A stretch of DNA of 64,000 bases from Mammaliicoccus sp. Dog046. GTDB taxonomy: Bacteria; Bacillota; Bacilli; Staphylococcales; Staphylococcaceae. Below are positions 43,848-53,699 of the stretch, one piece after another; the stretch's first letter is position 1; the number at the start of each line of letters is the position of its first letter. Both the position numbers and the translations under genes were made by a program. Under the pieces are notes generated by a model. That model was not told the origin of the DNA and did no database searches. It was given only the letters and a program-made list of their open reading frames with translations. Location of the stretch: the NCBI RefSeq assembly GCF_034039665.1, contig NZ_CP120131.1, positions 770,206 to 834,205 of the forward strand, read 5' to 3'.

Positions 43848-44906
43848 CTAATGGAATGGACATACATTTTGTTTTTTCTTATATAAAAAGTTAGGACTTC
43901 TCATTTCATTATCATAGCCTTTATGATAATTGTGTACAAGTGATGGGGAAAGTGGTGGTGCTAACCAACTCCATTTTCCTGTTACTTTTCGATTTAATTT
44001 AGATTCGTTTTCTTCGAATTTCATGAATTGTTTTGATGCAGTGTAGTGATCAACAATCGAAACACCTGATTGTTTGAAAGAGTGATATACAGCATAGTTA
44101 AATTCAACTAAAGCTCTATCTCTCCAGTAACTTGATGTTTGTGTCGTATCTAAATGGAATGCTGTAGCAATATCTCGTAATTTATTGTAGCGATATTCGT
44201 CCGTAAAGTTTCGGACACCAATTTCTGTCTCCATATACCAACCGTTAAATGGGGCAGTATGGTAATACAATCCGCCAATTTCTAAATCCATGTTCGAAAT
44301 AATAGGGACAGCGTACCATTTTAAATTTAACTTTTCTAAATCAGGATATTGATCATGTGTGATTTGAACTTCTTTGATGATAACAGTTTTGTAAGTATGG
44401 TATTTAAAAGTTTGATTTTTTATACGATAAGCTAATGGCAGAATATCAAATTCAGTCCCTTGACCTTGCCATCCTAAATGTTGAGCAAGTTGGGTGAACT
44501 TTTTAGACTTTGGATCACCTATATGGTTATACCCTGCATATCTAATCAATTGTTCGTTCATTATTTCAAAGTGGTTCGAAAAAATAGAAATCATTGGTTT
44601 GATTTTCCCGCCATTTGTAGCAGTTTCAATATGATCTTCAATTGCATTTATAAATGATGATTCTGAGTCAATGTGTCTTAAATCTCTAACGATTAATTTA
44701 TCCCAGAAAAATCGACCAATACATCTATTTGAATTTCTCCATGCGACTTTTGCACCATATTCAAGTTCTTCTGTCGTATGCGTGTATGTGCCAGTTTGAG
44801 AAATTTCTTTCTTTATTTCTTGAATTCTCGATTTCGTTTTATTTTCATTAATATTCAATGCTTGATGCATTTCTATAATAAAAGCAGTCGCTTTATCTTG
44901 TAACAT
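43848..44906 (-). CDS. nos: Nitric oxide synthase oxygenase
   Basis: A 352-residue bacterial NOS oxygenase domain making NO from arginine. The heme-ligand cysteine is Cys62 in [13 protein letters not shown]. The arginine-binding Glu lies in [13 protein letters not shown]. No reductase domain, as usual in Firmicutes. Staphylococcal NOS helps against oxidative stress and antibiotics. It is transcribed with pheA. Confidence 0.97.
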   Translation of the reverse strand: MLQDKATAFIIEMHQALNINENKTKSRIQEIKKEISQTGTYTHTTEELEYGAKVAWRNSNRCIGRFFWDKLIVRDLRHIDSESSFINAIEDHIETATNGGKIKPMISIFSNHFEIMNEQLIRYAGYNHIGDPKSKKFTQLAQHLGWQGQGTEFDILPLAYRIKNQTFKYHTYKTVIIKEVQITHDQYPDLEKLNLKWYAVPIISNMDLEIGGLYYHTAPFNGWYMETEIGVRNFTDEYRYNKLRDIATAFHLDTTQTSSYWRDRALVEFNYAVYHSFKQSGVSIVDHYTASKQFMKFEENESKLNRKVTGKWSWLAPPLSPSLVHNYHKGYDNEMRSPNFLYKKKQNVCPFH

Positions 44907-44971
44907 ATGAACACCTCTATGTACTAGTATAAGCGACTGTTATTATTTGACAATATATGAATTGTGACAAA

Positions 44972-45604
44972 TTACCAATGATTAATATCTTTACGTTCAC
45001 CTTTGAAGTTGCCTTTTTTATGATGTCTTTCACTTAAAACGGCAATGACATCTTCATAAGCAACACCTCTGTTATGAAGCAATACAAATAAGTGATAGAG
45101 CACATCTGCAACTTCATTTGCGAGTTCAACATTATCTTGTTTCATAGCTGCAATAACAACTTCAAATGATTCTTCACCATATTTTTTAGTGATTTTTTCA
45201 ATACCTTCAGTTAATAAATAATTAGTATAAGAATTTGGATTTCCTGATTGTACACTTTCTTGTATAGTTGCTTCTAATTCTGAAAGTGAATATGGCGTTG
45301 GAGTATTAAAACAACTTTGTGAACCTGTGTGACAAGTAGGGCCATCAGGATCGACTTGAATTAATACAGTATCTTGATCACAATCAAGTTTTATATCAAT
45401 CACATGTTGATAATGTTTAGAAGATTCTCCTTTTTTCCAAAGACGATCTTTACTTCTTGAATAGAACCAACATACTTTGTCTTGAAGTGTTAATTCATAG
45501 GCTTCTTGATTCATATAACCTAACATAAGTACTTGACCAGTTTGATGATGTTGAAGTATAGCGGGTATTAAACCCTTTGAAAAATCAGGTGTCTCATTAC
45601 TCAT
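44972..45604 (-). CDS. hisIE: Bifunctional phosphoribosyl-AMP cyclohydrolase / phosphoribosyl-ATP pyrophosphatase
   Basis: A 210-residue fusion: HisI domain (about 1-115) with CWFYSRSKDRLWKKGE and metal-binding SQSCFN, and HisE domain (about 115-210) with GEESFEVVIA and ELANEVADVLYH. Catalyses steps 2 and 3 of histidine synthesis. Last gene of the his operon; overlaps hisF by 4 bases. No terminator is evident between it and nos. Confidence 0.96.
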   Translation of the reverse strand: MSNETPDFSKGLIPAILQHHQTGQVLMLGYMNQEAYELTLQDKVCWFYSRSKDRLWKKGESSKHYQHVIDIKLDCDQDTVLIQVDPDGPTCHTGSQSCFNTPTPYSLSELEATIQESVQSGNPNSYTNYLLTEGIEKITKKYGEESFEVVIAAMKQDNVELANEVADVLYHLFVLLHNRGVAYEDVIAVLSERHHKKGNFKGERKDINHW

Positions 45605-46359
45605 CTAACCATCACTCCTTCATTTGATAAATGTGATTTAACTGCTTGAATCGTCGTTTCTTTGTCGTGAAAGATACTTGCTGCTAATCCAGCTGACACG
45701 TCAGTCTCTTTAAATAAATCGACAAAATGTTGACTATTACCGCCACCACCAGAAGCAATGACAGGAATACTTACGCGTTTATTAATTTCAGTCAATAGTT
45801 GATGATCAAACCCTTGTTTAACACCATCGAAATCCATACTCGTTACTAACAATTCACCAGCGCCTAATTGTTGAACGTCTTGTACCCAATCTAGTACACG
45901 AATATCTGTACGCTGTTTTCCACCATGCGTATAGCAATACCAATCTTGATGTTCTTCTTCCCATTGTGCATCAATTGCGATACAAATACATTGCTTACCA
46001 AATTTATCACTTGCTTCTTTAATAAATTGTGGATTTCGTAATGCACTTGAATTTAAAGATATTTTATCAGCACCATGATTTAATAGAGTTGATATATCAT
46101 CAAGTGTGCTAATACCGCCACCGATTGTTAAAGGAATAAATAGTTTAGAAGCTGTTTCAGAAATAATATCTAACATCATTTGATGTCCATTTTCAGTCTT
46201 AGAGATATCTAAGAACACTAATTCATCAGCCGCTTCTTGATTATAATATTCAGCGAGTTCGACAGGATGTCCAATGTCTCTTAAACCTTTAAATTGGATG
46301 CCTTTCACGACGCGTCCGTCTTTGACATCAAGACAGGGGATGATTCTCTTTTTGATCAT
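45601..46359 (-). CDS. hisF: Imidazole glycerol phosphate synthase subunit HisF
   Basis: A 252-residue TIM-barrel cyclase. Catalytic aspartates in [14 protein letters not shown] and CIAIDAQ. It forms IGP and AICAR with HisH. I start at MIKKRIIP, preceded by GGGAGGGACTTTC; the frame is open five codons further up. Overlaps hisA by 4 bases. Confidence 0.96.
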   Translation of the reverse strand: MIKKRIIPCLDVKDGRVVKGIQFKGLRDIGHPVELAEYYNQEAADELVFLDISKTENGHQMMLDIISETASKLFIPLTIGGGISTLDDISTLLNHGADKISLNSSALRNPQFIKEASDKFGKQCICIAIDAQWEEEHQDWYCYTHGGKQRTDIRVLDWVQDVQQLGAGELLVTSMDFDGVKQGFDHQLLTEINKRVSIPVIASGGGGNSQHFVDLFKETDVSAGLAASIFHDKETTIQAVKSHLSNEGVMVR

Positions 46360-47060
46360 GAAAGTCCCTCCCAAAATGCATCTGTATTTGCAGCTTTACC
46401 TACAATTGCAGCGTGTACATTTAATTGGTTTAATTGTTCAATATCATCTGTGTTTCTAATGCCTCCAGATGCGACAACAGGTAGACGTGTGCTTTGAACC
46501 AATTTACCCGTCAATTCAAAGTTTGGTCCTTCCATTTTGCCATCTTTAGATATATCCGTATAAATAATGCCACCAAGTGGTAAATGATCGATTTTTTTAA
46601 CAAAATCAAATAAGTTCAATCCTGCATCATCAATCCAACCGTTGAGTTTTATTTCTTCAACATAAGCATCAACGGATAAGTATATCTTATTAGGAAATTG
46701 ACGACTGACTTCAGTTAACCAAGTTAAGTCTTGAATGCCTTTCGTGCCGACAATAATATATGAAATACCTTTATCAAAGTAAGATTGGATGGTATCCGTT
46801 GTTCTAATACCACCTCCAACTTCTATAGGTAATTCCGTTAATCCTACAAGTTGTTCTATATAATCAGATTCTGTTGGTTGTTGATTTTTTGCACCGATTA
46901 AATCGATGACATGTATTCTTGAGACTTGTTTATATTGTGAATAAAATGAAATTGCTTCTTCAGCTGTACGTGGCATAGATTCTTGAGAATCATATTTACC
47001 TTCAGTTAAACGCACACTTGTTGAATCTATTAAATCAATTGCTGGCCAAATTTCAATCAT
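46356..47060 (-). CDS. hisA: ProFAR isomerase HisA
   Basis: A 234-residue TIM barrel: N-terminal [17 protein letters not shown] and second aspartate in [11 protein letters not shown]. Step 4 of histidine synthesis. It overlaps hisH by 8 bases. Confidence 0.95.
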   Translation of the reverse strand: MIEIWPAIDLIDSTSVRLTEGKYDSQESMPRTAEEAISFYSQYKQVSRIHVIDLIGAKNQQPTESDYIEQLVGLTELPIEVGGGIRTTDTIQSYFDKGISYIIVGTKGIQDLTWLTEVSRQFPNKIYLSVDAYVEEIKLNGWIDDAGLNLFDFVKKIDHLPLGGIIYTDISKDGKMEGPNFELTGKLVQSTRLPVVASGGIRNTDDIEQLNQLNVHAAIVGKAANTDAFWEGLS

Positions 47061-47634
47061 TTAAAAACCCTTCTTTCAATGCTTGATCTAGTATTTTAAG
47101 TCCATATTCACCGCTTTTTTCTGGATGAAATTGAATGCCGATAACATTATTCTGTTGCACAATTGCTGTTATATCTTGTCCATAATCAGCTGTAGCAACA
47201 ATCGGTAATGGCGTTGACACATGATATGAATGTATAAAGTAAACATCGCCATCTAATAAAGGATGTTCACTATTTAAATTGTTCCAACCTAAGTGAGGTA
47301 CAGGATAGGGGCTTTCAATAGGAATGACTTTACCTTGTAAGATGCCAAGACCTTTAGTAGCACCTTCTTCACTAAATTCGAATAAGACTTGCATACCTAA
47401 ACAAATACCGATGATACGATGTGTATCTTTGATTTCTTGTATAACTTGATCTAGACCACTTTTTTGTAATTGGATCATGGCATCTTTAAAATGACCGACA
47501 CCAGGAAGAATGACATGTGAACTGTTTAATATCGTTTCTTTATCAGATGTGAGTACTGCGTCATATCCTAAATGTAGTAACGCACGTTTAATGTTTTTGA
47601 TATTACCTAAACCGTAATCAACAATAGCGATCAT
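47053..47634 (-). CDS. hisH: Imidazole glycerol phosphate synthase subunit HisH
   Basis: A 193-residue class I glutamine amidotransferase: nucleophile Cys in [11 protein letters not shown], His and Glu in [11 protein letters not shown]. It supplies ammonia to HisF. It overlaps hisB by one base. Confidence 0.96.
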   Translation of the reverse strand: MIAIVDYGLGNIKNIKRALLHLGYDAVLTSDKETILNSSHVILPGVGHFKDAMIQLQKSGLDQVIQEIKDTHRIIGICLGMQVLFEFSEEGATKGLGILQGKVIPIESPYPVPHLGWNNLNSEHPLLDGDVYFIHSYHVSTPLPIVATADYGQDITAIVQQNNVIGIQFHPEKSGEYGLKILDQALKEGFLND

Positions 47635-48212
47635 TATTCAATCACGCCCTTAGACGAAGGAACACCATCGACATCACTTTTGCTTAAAGCAATTTTTAAA
47701 CTTCTAGCAAAAGCTTTAAAGATTGCTTCAATTTCATGGTGTGTATTGCCGCCTCTGATTAGGTCGACATGTGTTGTAAGTCTTGCATTAATTACGAGCG
47801 CTCTAAAGAATTCTTCAACAAGTTCAGTATCGAATGTACCAACTTTTTCACGTGAAAAAGTAGCATTAAATGATAAGTATGGACGGCCGCTTATATCAGT
47901 TACAACACGTGCTAATGTTTCGTCCATTGGAATATAGAAAGAACCATATCTAGTGAAAGAAGGTTGGTCTTTAATCGCTTCTAACAGTAGTTGACCAATA
48001 ACAATGCCGATATCTTCTACTGTGTGGTGGTCATCGACATATGTGTCACCATCAACTTCAATGTTCAATTGAATGCCACTGTGAAAGCTAAATAACGTTA
48101 ACATGTGGTCTAAAAATCCTACACCAGTATTAATTTGAGATGGCTCATTGCTAAAGTTTAATGAAATGTTAATATCTGTTTCTTTAGTTGCTCTTGCTTT
48201 TTGATAAGTCAT
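47634..48212 (-). CDS. hisB: Imidazoleglycerol-phosphate dehydratase HisB
   Basis: A 192-residue monofunctional dehydratase with the two Mn-binding motifs DDHHTVED and THHEIEAIFKAF. Starts at MTYQKARAT after GTGGAGGAAAGAAT; the frame is open six codons upstream. Its 5' end overlaps the hisC 3' end by 29 bases. Confidence 0.95.
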   Translation of the reverse strand: MTYQKARATKETDINISLNFSNEPSQINTGVGFLDHMLTLFSFHSGIQLNIEVDGDTYVDDHHTVEDIGIVIGQLLLEAIKDQPSFTRYGSFYIPMDETLARVVTDISGRPYLSFNATFSREKVGTFDTELVEEFFRALVINARLTTHVDLIRGGNTHHEIEAIFKAFARSLKIALSKSDVDGVPSSKGVIE

Positions 48213-49197
48213 ATTCTTTCCTCCACTCAAGTACGATTTGTTCTAGTTCATCTAATTGTGATTCAGTTGCGATAGAATAACGAACGGTTTGTTTCATATT
48301 TTCTTCGTTATAAAATCGAGGTAAAAATCCGTGGTCATTGATATATTGACCTAAGTCGTTCGCATAATCACCGTAAGTTAATACGAAATTCGTTTTAGAA
48401 GGAATGACATGTATAATATCACTCACATTTTTTTCGAATATATTTCTAAGCTTCTCACACAAAGCTCTTTGACGTTGTAATAATTGGTTCACGAGTTGCT
48501 TATCTGAAAATAATGCTGTTGCTATATTTAACGTTAATGTATTTAAAGGATAAGGATGAGCAATACGATTTAATTGTTGAATTGTTTTTTCAGTTGAAAT
48601 TACCATACCAACTCTTAAACCAGCAATTGCAAATGCTTTACTTAATGTTCTTATTTGAATAATGTGATCTTGATGCTCAATTTGATATGCATCACCGAAA
48701 TCTAAATAAGCTTCATCAATAATGAAATAACCACCAACAGCTTTCATTAAATCTCCAATTTCATCTAAAAATGCTTTTGAATATTGAATACCTGATGGGT
48801 TATGAGGGACGCTCATAATAAAAAATGCCGGCTTGAGACGATTAATTTCTTTTTTTATTTTTGATAATGAGAATGTATAATCATCTTCAGCATCAACATA
48901 ATGAATAGGGCGATTGATTTGATTCGCATATGCCGTATACATAAAGAAATCTGGATTAAGTGTAAGAACAGGACCTTCTGGTAAAGCGATCATACATTTT
49001 TGTATCCATTCGTCAGAACCGTTTGCTGCTGATACTTGTGTCGGTGATAATTGATAATAATTTGCATATGCATTTATGAAAGCATCATATTCTTCATCTG
49101 GATAAAAATTAAATTCTGCTTTCGTGATAATATCGGTTAATATTTCTGGATTTAAAGCCGGAATAGGGCTTTCATTCTTATTAATTCTGATCATCAT
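48184..49197 (-). CDS. hisC: Histidinol-phosphate aminotransferase HisC
   Basis: A 337-residue PLP aminotransferase: SVPHNPSG, FIIDEAYLDF and the PLP lysine in TLSKAFAIAGLRVG. Converts imidazole acetol phosphate to histidinol phosphate. It starts directly after the hisD stop codon; two consecutive ATGs are available. Confidence 0.95.
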   Translation of the reverse strand: MMIRINKNESPIPALNPEILTDIITKAEFNFYPDEEYDAFINAYANYYQLSPTQVSAANGSDEWIQKCMIALPEGPVLTLNPDFFMYTAYANQINRPIHYVDAEDDYTFSLSKIKKEINRLKPAFFIMSVPHNPSGIQYSKAFLDEIGDLMKAVGGYFIIDEAYLDFGDAYQIEHQDHIIQIRTLSKAFAIAGLRVGMVISTEKTIQQLNRIAHPYPLNTLTLNIATALFSDKQLVNQLLQRQRALCEKLRNIFEKNVSDIIHVIPSKTNFVLTYGDYANDLGQYINDHGFLPRFYNEENMKQTVRYSIATESQLDELEQIVLEWRKEYDLSKSKSN

Positions 49198-50454
49198 TTA
49201 CGACTCCTTGTTGTTTGTTAATCTCACTTCTAAAGATTGTTTATGTTGATATAAACCTTCTTCATTTGCCAATGAAATCGCACTTGGTGCAATGGAGCGA
49301 TATGCTTGTTCATCTAAATGAATAACAGAGTGGCTCGTTAAGAAATCATTAACAGTTAATCCGTTAGAAAATCGTGCTGTTTGATCTGTAGGTAAGACAT
49401 GGCTTGGACCAGCAGAATAGTCGCCTATAGCTTCAGGTGAATATTGACCTAGGAACATTGCACCAACGTATTTTATCTTTCCAATATATGCACTTGGATC
49501 TGTCGTTTGTATAGATAAGTGTTCAGGTGCAATTTCATTCATCACTTCAATTGTTTCGTTAACATCTTGCGTCAGTATTGAATAGTGGAAGTTCTTAATG
49601 CTTTCCGCAATAATTTCTTTTCTAGGTGACTGTGCAATTGCTTCAGGAAGCTGTTCATTTACTTTAGTTAAAAATGATTTATCTGTTGAAACAAGAAATG
49701 TACGTGCTTGTTCATCATGCTCAGCCTGTGCGAGTAGGTCTTGTATAATATAATCTACATTTGAATGTTCATCAGCAATTAAGGCAATTTCACTAGGACC
49801 AGCAATTTGGTCAATGCCAACAACACCGTAAAGTAGTTGTTTACTTAAAGAAACAAATTGGTTACCTGGACCGACAATTTTATCTACTTTAGGAATTGAT
49901 TCAGTTCCATAAGCGAGTGCAGCAATACTTTGCGCGCCACCAACTTGGAATACACGATCTACACCAGTAATGTGACAAGCTGCTAAAATAGCTGGATCAA
50001 TACCTTCACTTTGTGGAGGCGTTACAACAATAATTTCTTTCACGTTTGCTACTTTAGCTAACGTGGCAGTCATTAACACTGTAGAAGGGTAACTTGCTTT
50101 ACCACCAGGTACGTAAATACCTACTTTTTCAATTGGGTGATAGAGTTGGTAAGTTTGGCCGGTTGTTACATTTTCATGCTTTATCTTTTGTTGAAATGAT
50201 TTAATCTGTTCGTGACTTTTTAAAAGCGCTTCTTTTAATTCGTCAGAGATGAGATTAATACTGTTACGTATTTCTTGTTGAGGTACTTCAAGTTGAGTTA
50301 AATCTACTTTGTCGAATTGTTGGTTATATTTAAATAACGCTTCGTCTTTATTTTCTTTCACATTTTGAATAATATTTTTTACGATTTCGGTATTTTGTTC
50401 GTCTGACTTCGTATCTTTATTAAATTGAGTGAAAAATTCTGATTTAGATAGCAT
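49198..50454 (-). CDS. hisD: Histidinol dehydrogenase HisD
   Basis: A 418-residue zinc enzyme doing the last two oxidations to histidine. Signatures: PGGKASYPSTVLM, VGPGNQFV, AGPSEIALIAD and QAEHDEQA. It overlaps hisG by 11 bases. Confidence 0.96.
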   Translation of the reverse strand: MLSKSEFFTQFNKDTKSDEQNTEIVKNIIQNVKENKDEALFKYNQQFDKVDLTQLEVPQQEIRNSINLISDELKEALLKSHEQIKSFQQKIKHENVTTGQTYQLYHPIEKVGIYVPGGKASYPSTVLMTATLAKVANVKEIIVVTPPQSEGIDPAILAACHITGVDRVFQVGGAQSIAALAYGTESIPKVDKIVGPGNQFVSLSKQLLYGVVGIDQIAGPSEIALIADEHSNVDYIIQDLLAQAEHDEQARTFLVSTDKSFLTKVNEQLPEAIAQSPRKEIIAESIKNFHYSILTQDVNETIEVMNEIAPEHLSIQTTDPSAYIGKIKYVGAMFLGQYSPEAIGDYSAGPSHVLPTDQTARFSNGLTVNDFLTSHSVIHLDEQAYRSIAPSAISLANEEGLYQHKQSLEVRLTNNKES

Positions 50455-51061
50455 TTAAGGACACCCCAATTTCTTCGATAAATGATTCGATTTTTTTAGA
50501 TTTACTAAAGAAAGCATGTTTGTTTGTGATTAATTTTGCGTTAATATCGCCAATAGATTCTTTCTCAACTAATCCGTTAGATTTTAAAGTTGTGCCCGTT
50601 TGAACGATGTCGACGATCGCATCCACCATATTAACGACGGCTGCTAATTCAACAGAACCGGAAAGTGGAATGATTGAAACATCTTGTCCTTTATTTTTAA
50701 AATAAGCTTTAGTTGTTTTTACATAAGTCGTCGCAATTTTATTATATTCAGTGACGTCAGGTTTGCTCGCTACGGCGAAGTGACAATATCCGAAAGGTAA
50801 ATCCACTAAGTTATTAACATTTAGTTTGTCCTTTTCATCTAGAATGTCACTACCTGTTATGCCGATATCAGCGATACCTTCTTCAACATAGGTCGGCACG
50901 TCATTACCTTTAACTAAGATAAATCTAATATCTTCAATTTGTATTTGAAGTTTTCTTTCTCTATTATTCAGAGCATCTGCCCATTTAACATTCCCATTTG
51001 ATTCAATAAATTTAATAAAATCTTTTAATAAACGACCTTTACTTAGCGCTACTGTTAACAT
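50444..51061 (-). CDS. hisG: ATP phosphoribosyltransferase catalytic subunit HisG (short form)
   Basis: A 205-residue short-form HisG, which lacks the regulatory ACT-like domain and needs HisZ, encoded just upstream. Motifs: LSKGRLLKD, GITGSDIL and the PRPP-binding VDIVQTGTTLK. Committed step of the pathway. Confidence 0.96.
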   Translation of the reverse strand: MLTVALSKGRLLKDFIKFIESNGNVKWADALNNRERKLQIQIEDIRFILVKGNDVPTYVEEGIADIGITGSDILDEKDKLNVNNLVDLPFGYCHFAVASKPDVTEYNKIATTYVKTTKAYFKNKGQDVSIIPLSGSVELAAVVNMVDAIVDIVQTGTTLKSNGLVEKESIGDINAKLITNKHAFFSKSKKIESFIEEIGVSLNAI

Positions 51062-51071
51062 AATGAACCTC

Positions 51072-51902
51072 CTAAGTTAATTGAATACCGAACCCGAAAC
51101 CTTCCAAAGTACCTTTATAATGGCCACCCGATGCAATAGGAGAGCGGTGGTTATTTTGATAAAGTTGAATAAAACTGCCTACATAATAAGATTTAGGAGG
51201 CATCGTTGTTATGTCTAAATGAATATGATTGATACCAGAATCTTCTAAAGCAGCTTTCCAATATTGTAATGATTCATAAGTTGGATGATTGACATCAGCA
51301 ACTTTCGTTAAAAAATCTAATTGTTGATGTGTTGGTGTTTTTAATAATTGAACTAACGTATGATCCTGTGGCAATAATTTTGAAATTTTTGAGATATTTC
51401 TTTCGCTAATTGCTTGGAATAATTCATCTGTTTGTTCTTCTTTAGGTAATAGTAAATCAAATAGTTGGTAATGTCCGATTACAGCAAAGTCCACATTCAA
51501 GTCCAATTCTTTTTGAATGAAATCATAAATGAGTGAATAACATTGCAACATATCATTACGATTAGGGTTGAAAATTTCAACACCAAGATTTGTATAAATA
51601 CGTTCATTAATTGAAATAGGGCCAGCATAAGTGACACGTGATGCTTTCAATTGATATTCTCGACTATAATGTTGAATTTGGTCCGTCCAATCGTTTCTTA
51701 AACTATAGAAAGAACCACCATTTTTCCATATACTTCTAGTATCTAAGCTATTCAAGTCATCTTGAGTAAGTTGATTCCATTGAAGTTTTTCAATAAACCC
51801 CATATCGATCACTTCAAATGATTTGTCGTTAAAATATTTTAAGAACTTTAATTCTTTTTCTTTATTACTTATGACATCGTCTGTATAACGTACATATTCC
51901 AT
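51072..51902 (-). CDS. hisZ: ATP phosphoribosyltransferase regulatory subunit HisZ
   Basis: A 276-residue histidyl-tRNA-synthetase-like paralogue without tRNA function. The class II fold segments SFEVIDMGFIE and the C-terminal ASGGHYKGTLEGFGFGI are visible. It makes the feedback-sensitive complex with HisG. First gene of the operon; start at MEYVRYTDD after GCGAGGTTCTTAAT, with ten further upstream codons in frame. Confidence 0.85.
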   Translation of the reverse strand: MEYVRYTDDVISNKEKELKFLKYFNDKSFEVIDMGFIEKLQWNQLTQDDLNSLDTRSIWKNGGSFYSLRNDWTDQIQHYSREYQLKASRVTYAGPISINERIYTNLGVEIFNPNRNDMLQCYSLIYDFIQKELDLNVDFAVIGHYQLFDLLLPKEEQTDELFQAISERNISKISKLLPQDHTLVQLLKTPTHQQLDFLTKVADVNHPTYESLQYWKAALEDSGINHIHLDITTMPPKSYYVGSFIQLYQNNHRSPIASGGHYKGTLEGFGFGIQLT

Positions 51903-51961
51903 ATTAAGAACCTCGCTTTTACTCTCTACCAAGTTAAAGTATTTTAATAATTATAAATGAT

Positions 51962-51990
51962 ACTATAACATGCATGTAATAAGTTATCAA
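51962..51990 (-). promoter_or_regulatory. his operon promoter
   Basis: On the minus strand TTGATA (51990-51985), 17-bp spacer, TATAGT (51967-51962), giving a leader of only about 50 bases. That is too short for a T-box or attenuator, so control is probably by a repressor at the promoter. Confidence 0.75.
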
Positions 51991-52039
51991 TTGAAAGTTC
52001 TGAAAATTTGAAATAAAAAAACAAATATGAAACGGATAT

Positions 52040-52296
52040 GCGCCGAGATATCGTGCGATTAGGTGTCAAACGCACGAAGAGTATGGAGATAGTGCAGAGA
52101 TATCGTGCGATTGGGTGTGAAACGCATGAAGAGTTAGGGGTATGAGCTAAGATATCGTGCGATTGGGTATCAAATGCACGAAGAGTAAGGGGTATGAGCT
52201 GAGATATCGTGCGATTAGGTATGAAACGCACGAAGAGTATGGGGATAGTGCTGAGATATCGTGCGATTAGGTATCAAACGCACGATATCTCTTTAT
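52040..52296 (+). repeat. Five-unit array of the ATCGTGCGAT hairpin repeat, 52-bp period
   Basis: Unit anchors GC(C/A/T)(G/A)AG at 52042, 52094, 52146, 52198 and 52250, each with GATATCGTGCGATT, a GGT(A/G)T(C/G)AAA loop and CGCACGAAGAGT. The last unit has the long stem ending CGCACGATATCTCTTT. It lies between hisZ and the downstream end of the MFS gene. Confidence 0.93.
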
Positions 52297-52339
52297 AGGA
52301 AAAGGAAACAATGCTGATATTACCATTTTCTCCAAAAAA

Positions 52340-52377
52340 TAAAGCTGAGACGATATGTCCCAGCTTTGTTTTTTTAT
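52340..52377. terminator. Terminator after MFS gene
   Basis: AAAGCTGAGAC pairs with GTCCCAGCTTT; A/T-runs on both sides. It overlaps the MFS stop codon. Confidence 0.85.
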
Positions 52378-53543
52378 TCTGTTATTTGCGTTGGTCTTTT
52401 CTGCGTTTGTAATAATAAAAATACTATAAATACAAACGAAGCTATAAGTGTGAAGAATATTGTTCCATTTGAAATTTGAATGATCATTCCACCAATCATT
52501 GGACCAACGATACTCCCGATACTAAATGACATTGCTATCATTAAATTACCTGCTGGTAGATTGTTTTTTGGTGTTAAATCGGTCATGAAACTAACACCAA
52601 GTCCATAAAATGATCCTGTAAATAATCCTGCTATGAGAAACAGTGCCATCATGATAAAGGTAGATGTTGGTAAGAAATCACCAAACATAAATGTAATACT
52701 ACCTAATAAAGTAAGAATGGATAACACCTTTTTTCTGCCGTGTATATCGCTTAACATACCTAGTGGAACTTGGGATATTAATGCCCCTAAACTAAATGCT
52801 GGTAATATTAGCGTAATGCTTGTTACGTCTAAATTATTTCTTAATGCATACACAGGGAAATTACTGTGCAATCCTGCTTCGAATAAGCCGTATAAGAATG
52901 GAAACATAAATGCAATCCATGATGTTTTTAAAACATCACCAAAATTCTTCAATGTATTGATCATATTAACTGGTCTAACATTCGATGATGGAAAGTCATT
53001 ATGAATGAATAGAATGAGTGATATCGTGAAGACTGATAAACATGCAGAAATGATAAATGGTAACGATTCTGAAACATCCACGAGTTTAGCTAGTAAAGGT
53101 CCAACCATAAAACCAGCTGAAAAACTAAAGCCATAAACGGAAATCGTTTTGCCTAATTTTTCTTTAGGTGTGATATGTGTGAGCCAAGTTTGCGTGCTGA
53201 AGTGTAACATGTTGTCGCCTATACCGATAATTAATCTTAAAATAAACCAGATGGATAATGATTTTAAAGTCGGGAATAACAATAGAGATACCGCAACGAG
53301 TGCACCACCGATTAAAATCATATATTTAAAACCACTTTTACGTACTAACCCTTCAATAAAAAAAGATGAAAGAAAGACACCAATATAGAGTGAAGTGGCG
53401 TGTAGTCCGTTGAGAGAACTGGAAATACCATTACGTTCAAAAATAACTGAAATTAATGGTAGAAGCATTCCTTGTGAGAAACCAGAAACTGCCACTATAA
53501 TCGAAAGGATAATAAATAATTTTTTGAATGAAGAATTTTTCAT
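52374..53543 (-). CDS. MFS transporter
   Basis: A 389-residue 12-helix major facilitator of the drug-efflux-like type. Motif A-like GLVRKSGFKYMI after helix 2 and the repeated GMLSDIHGRKKVL between helices 8 and 9. Start chosen at MKNSSFKKL after GTGGGAGGCTCTGAA; the frame runs 15 codons further up. Substrate unknown. Confidence 0.82.
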   Translation of the reverse strand: MKNSSFKKLFIILSIIVAVSGFSQGMLLPLISVIFERNGISSSLNGLHATSLYIGVFLSSFFIEGLVRKSGFKYMILIGGALVAVSLLLFPTLKSLSIWFILRLIIGIGDNMLHFSTQTWLTHITPKEKLGKTISVYGFSFSAGFMVGPLLAKLVDVSESLPFIISACLSVFTISLILFIHNDFPSSNVRPVNMINTLKNFGDVLKTSWIAFMFPFLYGLFEAGLHSNFPVYALRNNLDVTSITLILPAFSLGALISQVPLGMLSDIHGRKKVLSILTLLGSITFMFGDFLPTSTFIMMALFLIAGLFTGSFYGLGVSFMTDLTPKNNLPAGNLMIAMSFSIGSIVGPMIGGMIIQISNGTIFFTLIASFVFIVFLLLQTQKRPTQITE

Positions 53544-53699
53544 TTCAGAGCCTCCCACTAATATTTTACATCTAATGTATTTTAGCACAGAGGTTATTTA
53601 CAAGAAATAATGAAATTGAATTTTAGATAAATTTCAATATTAAATTTAAAAAGTGTGATAAAATAATATAAAATTATATAACCTGAGGAGTATTGAATA

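Noticed and set aside
51903..52040. T-box or histidine attenuator before hisZ
   Set aside because: The predicted leader is only about 50 bases, with no T-box AGGGTGG-like motif, no histidine-rich leader peptide and no terminator.
51944..52231. 95-codon minus-strand frame through the 52-bp array
   Set aside because: Repeat-driven frame without ribosome site or conserved features; the 52-bp period shifts frame in each unit.
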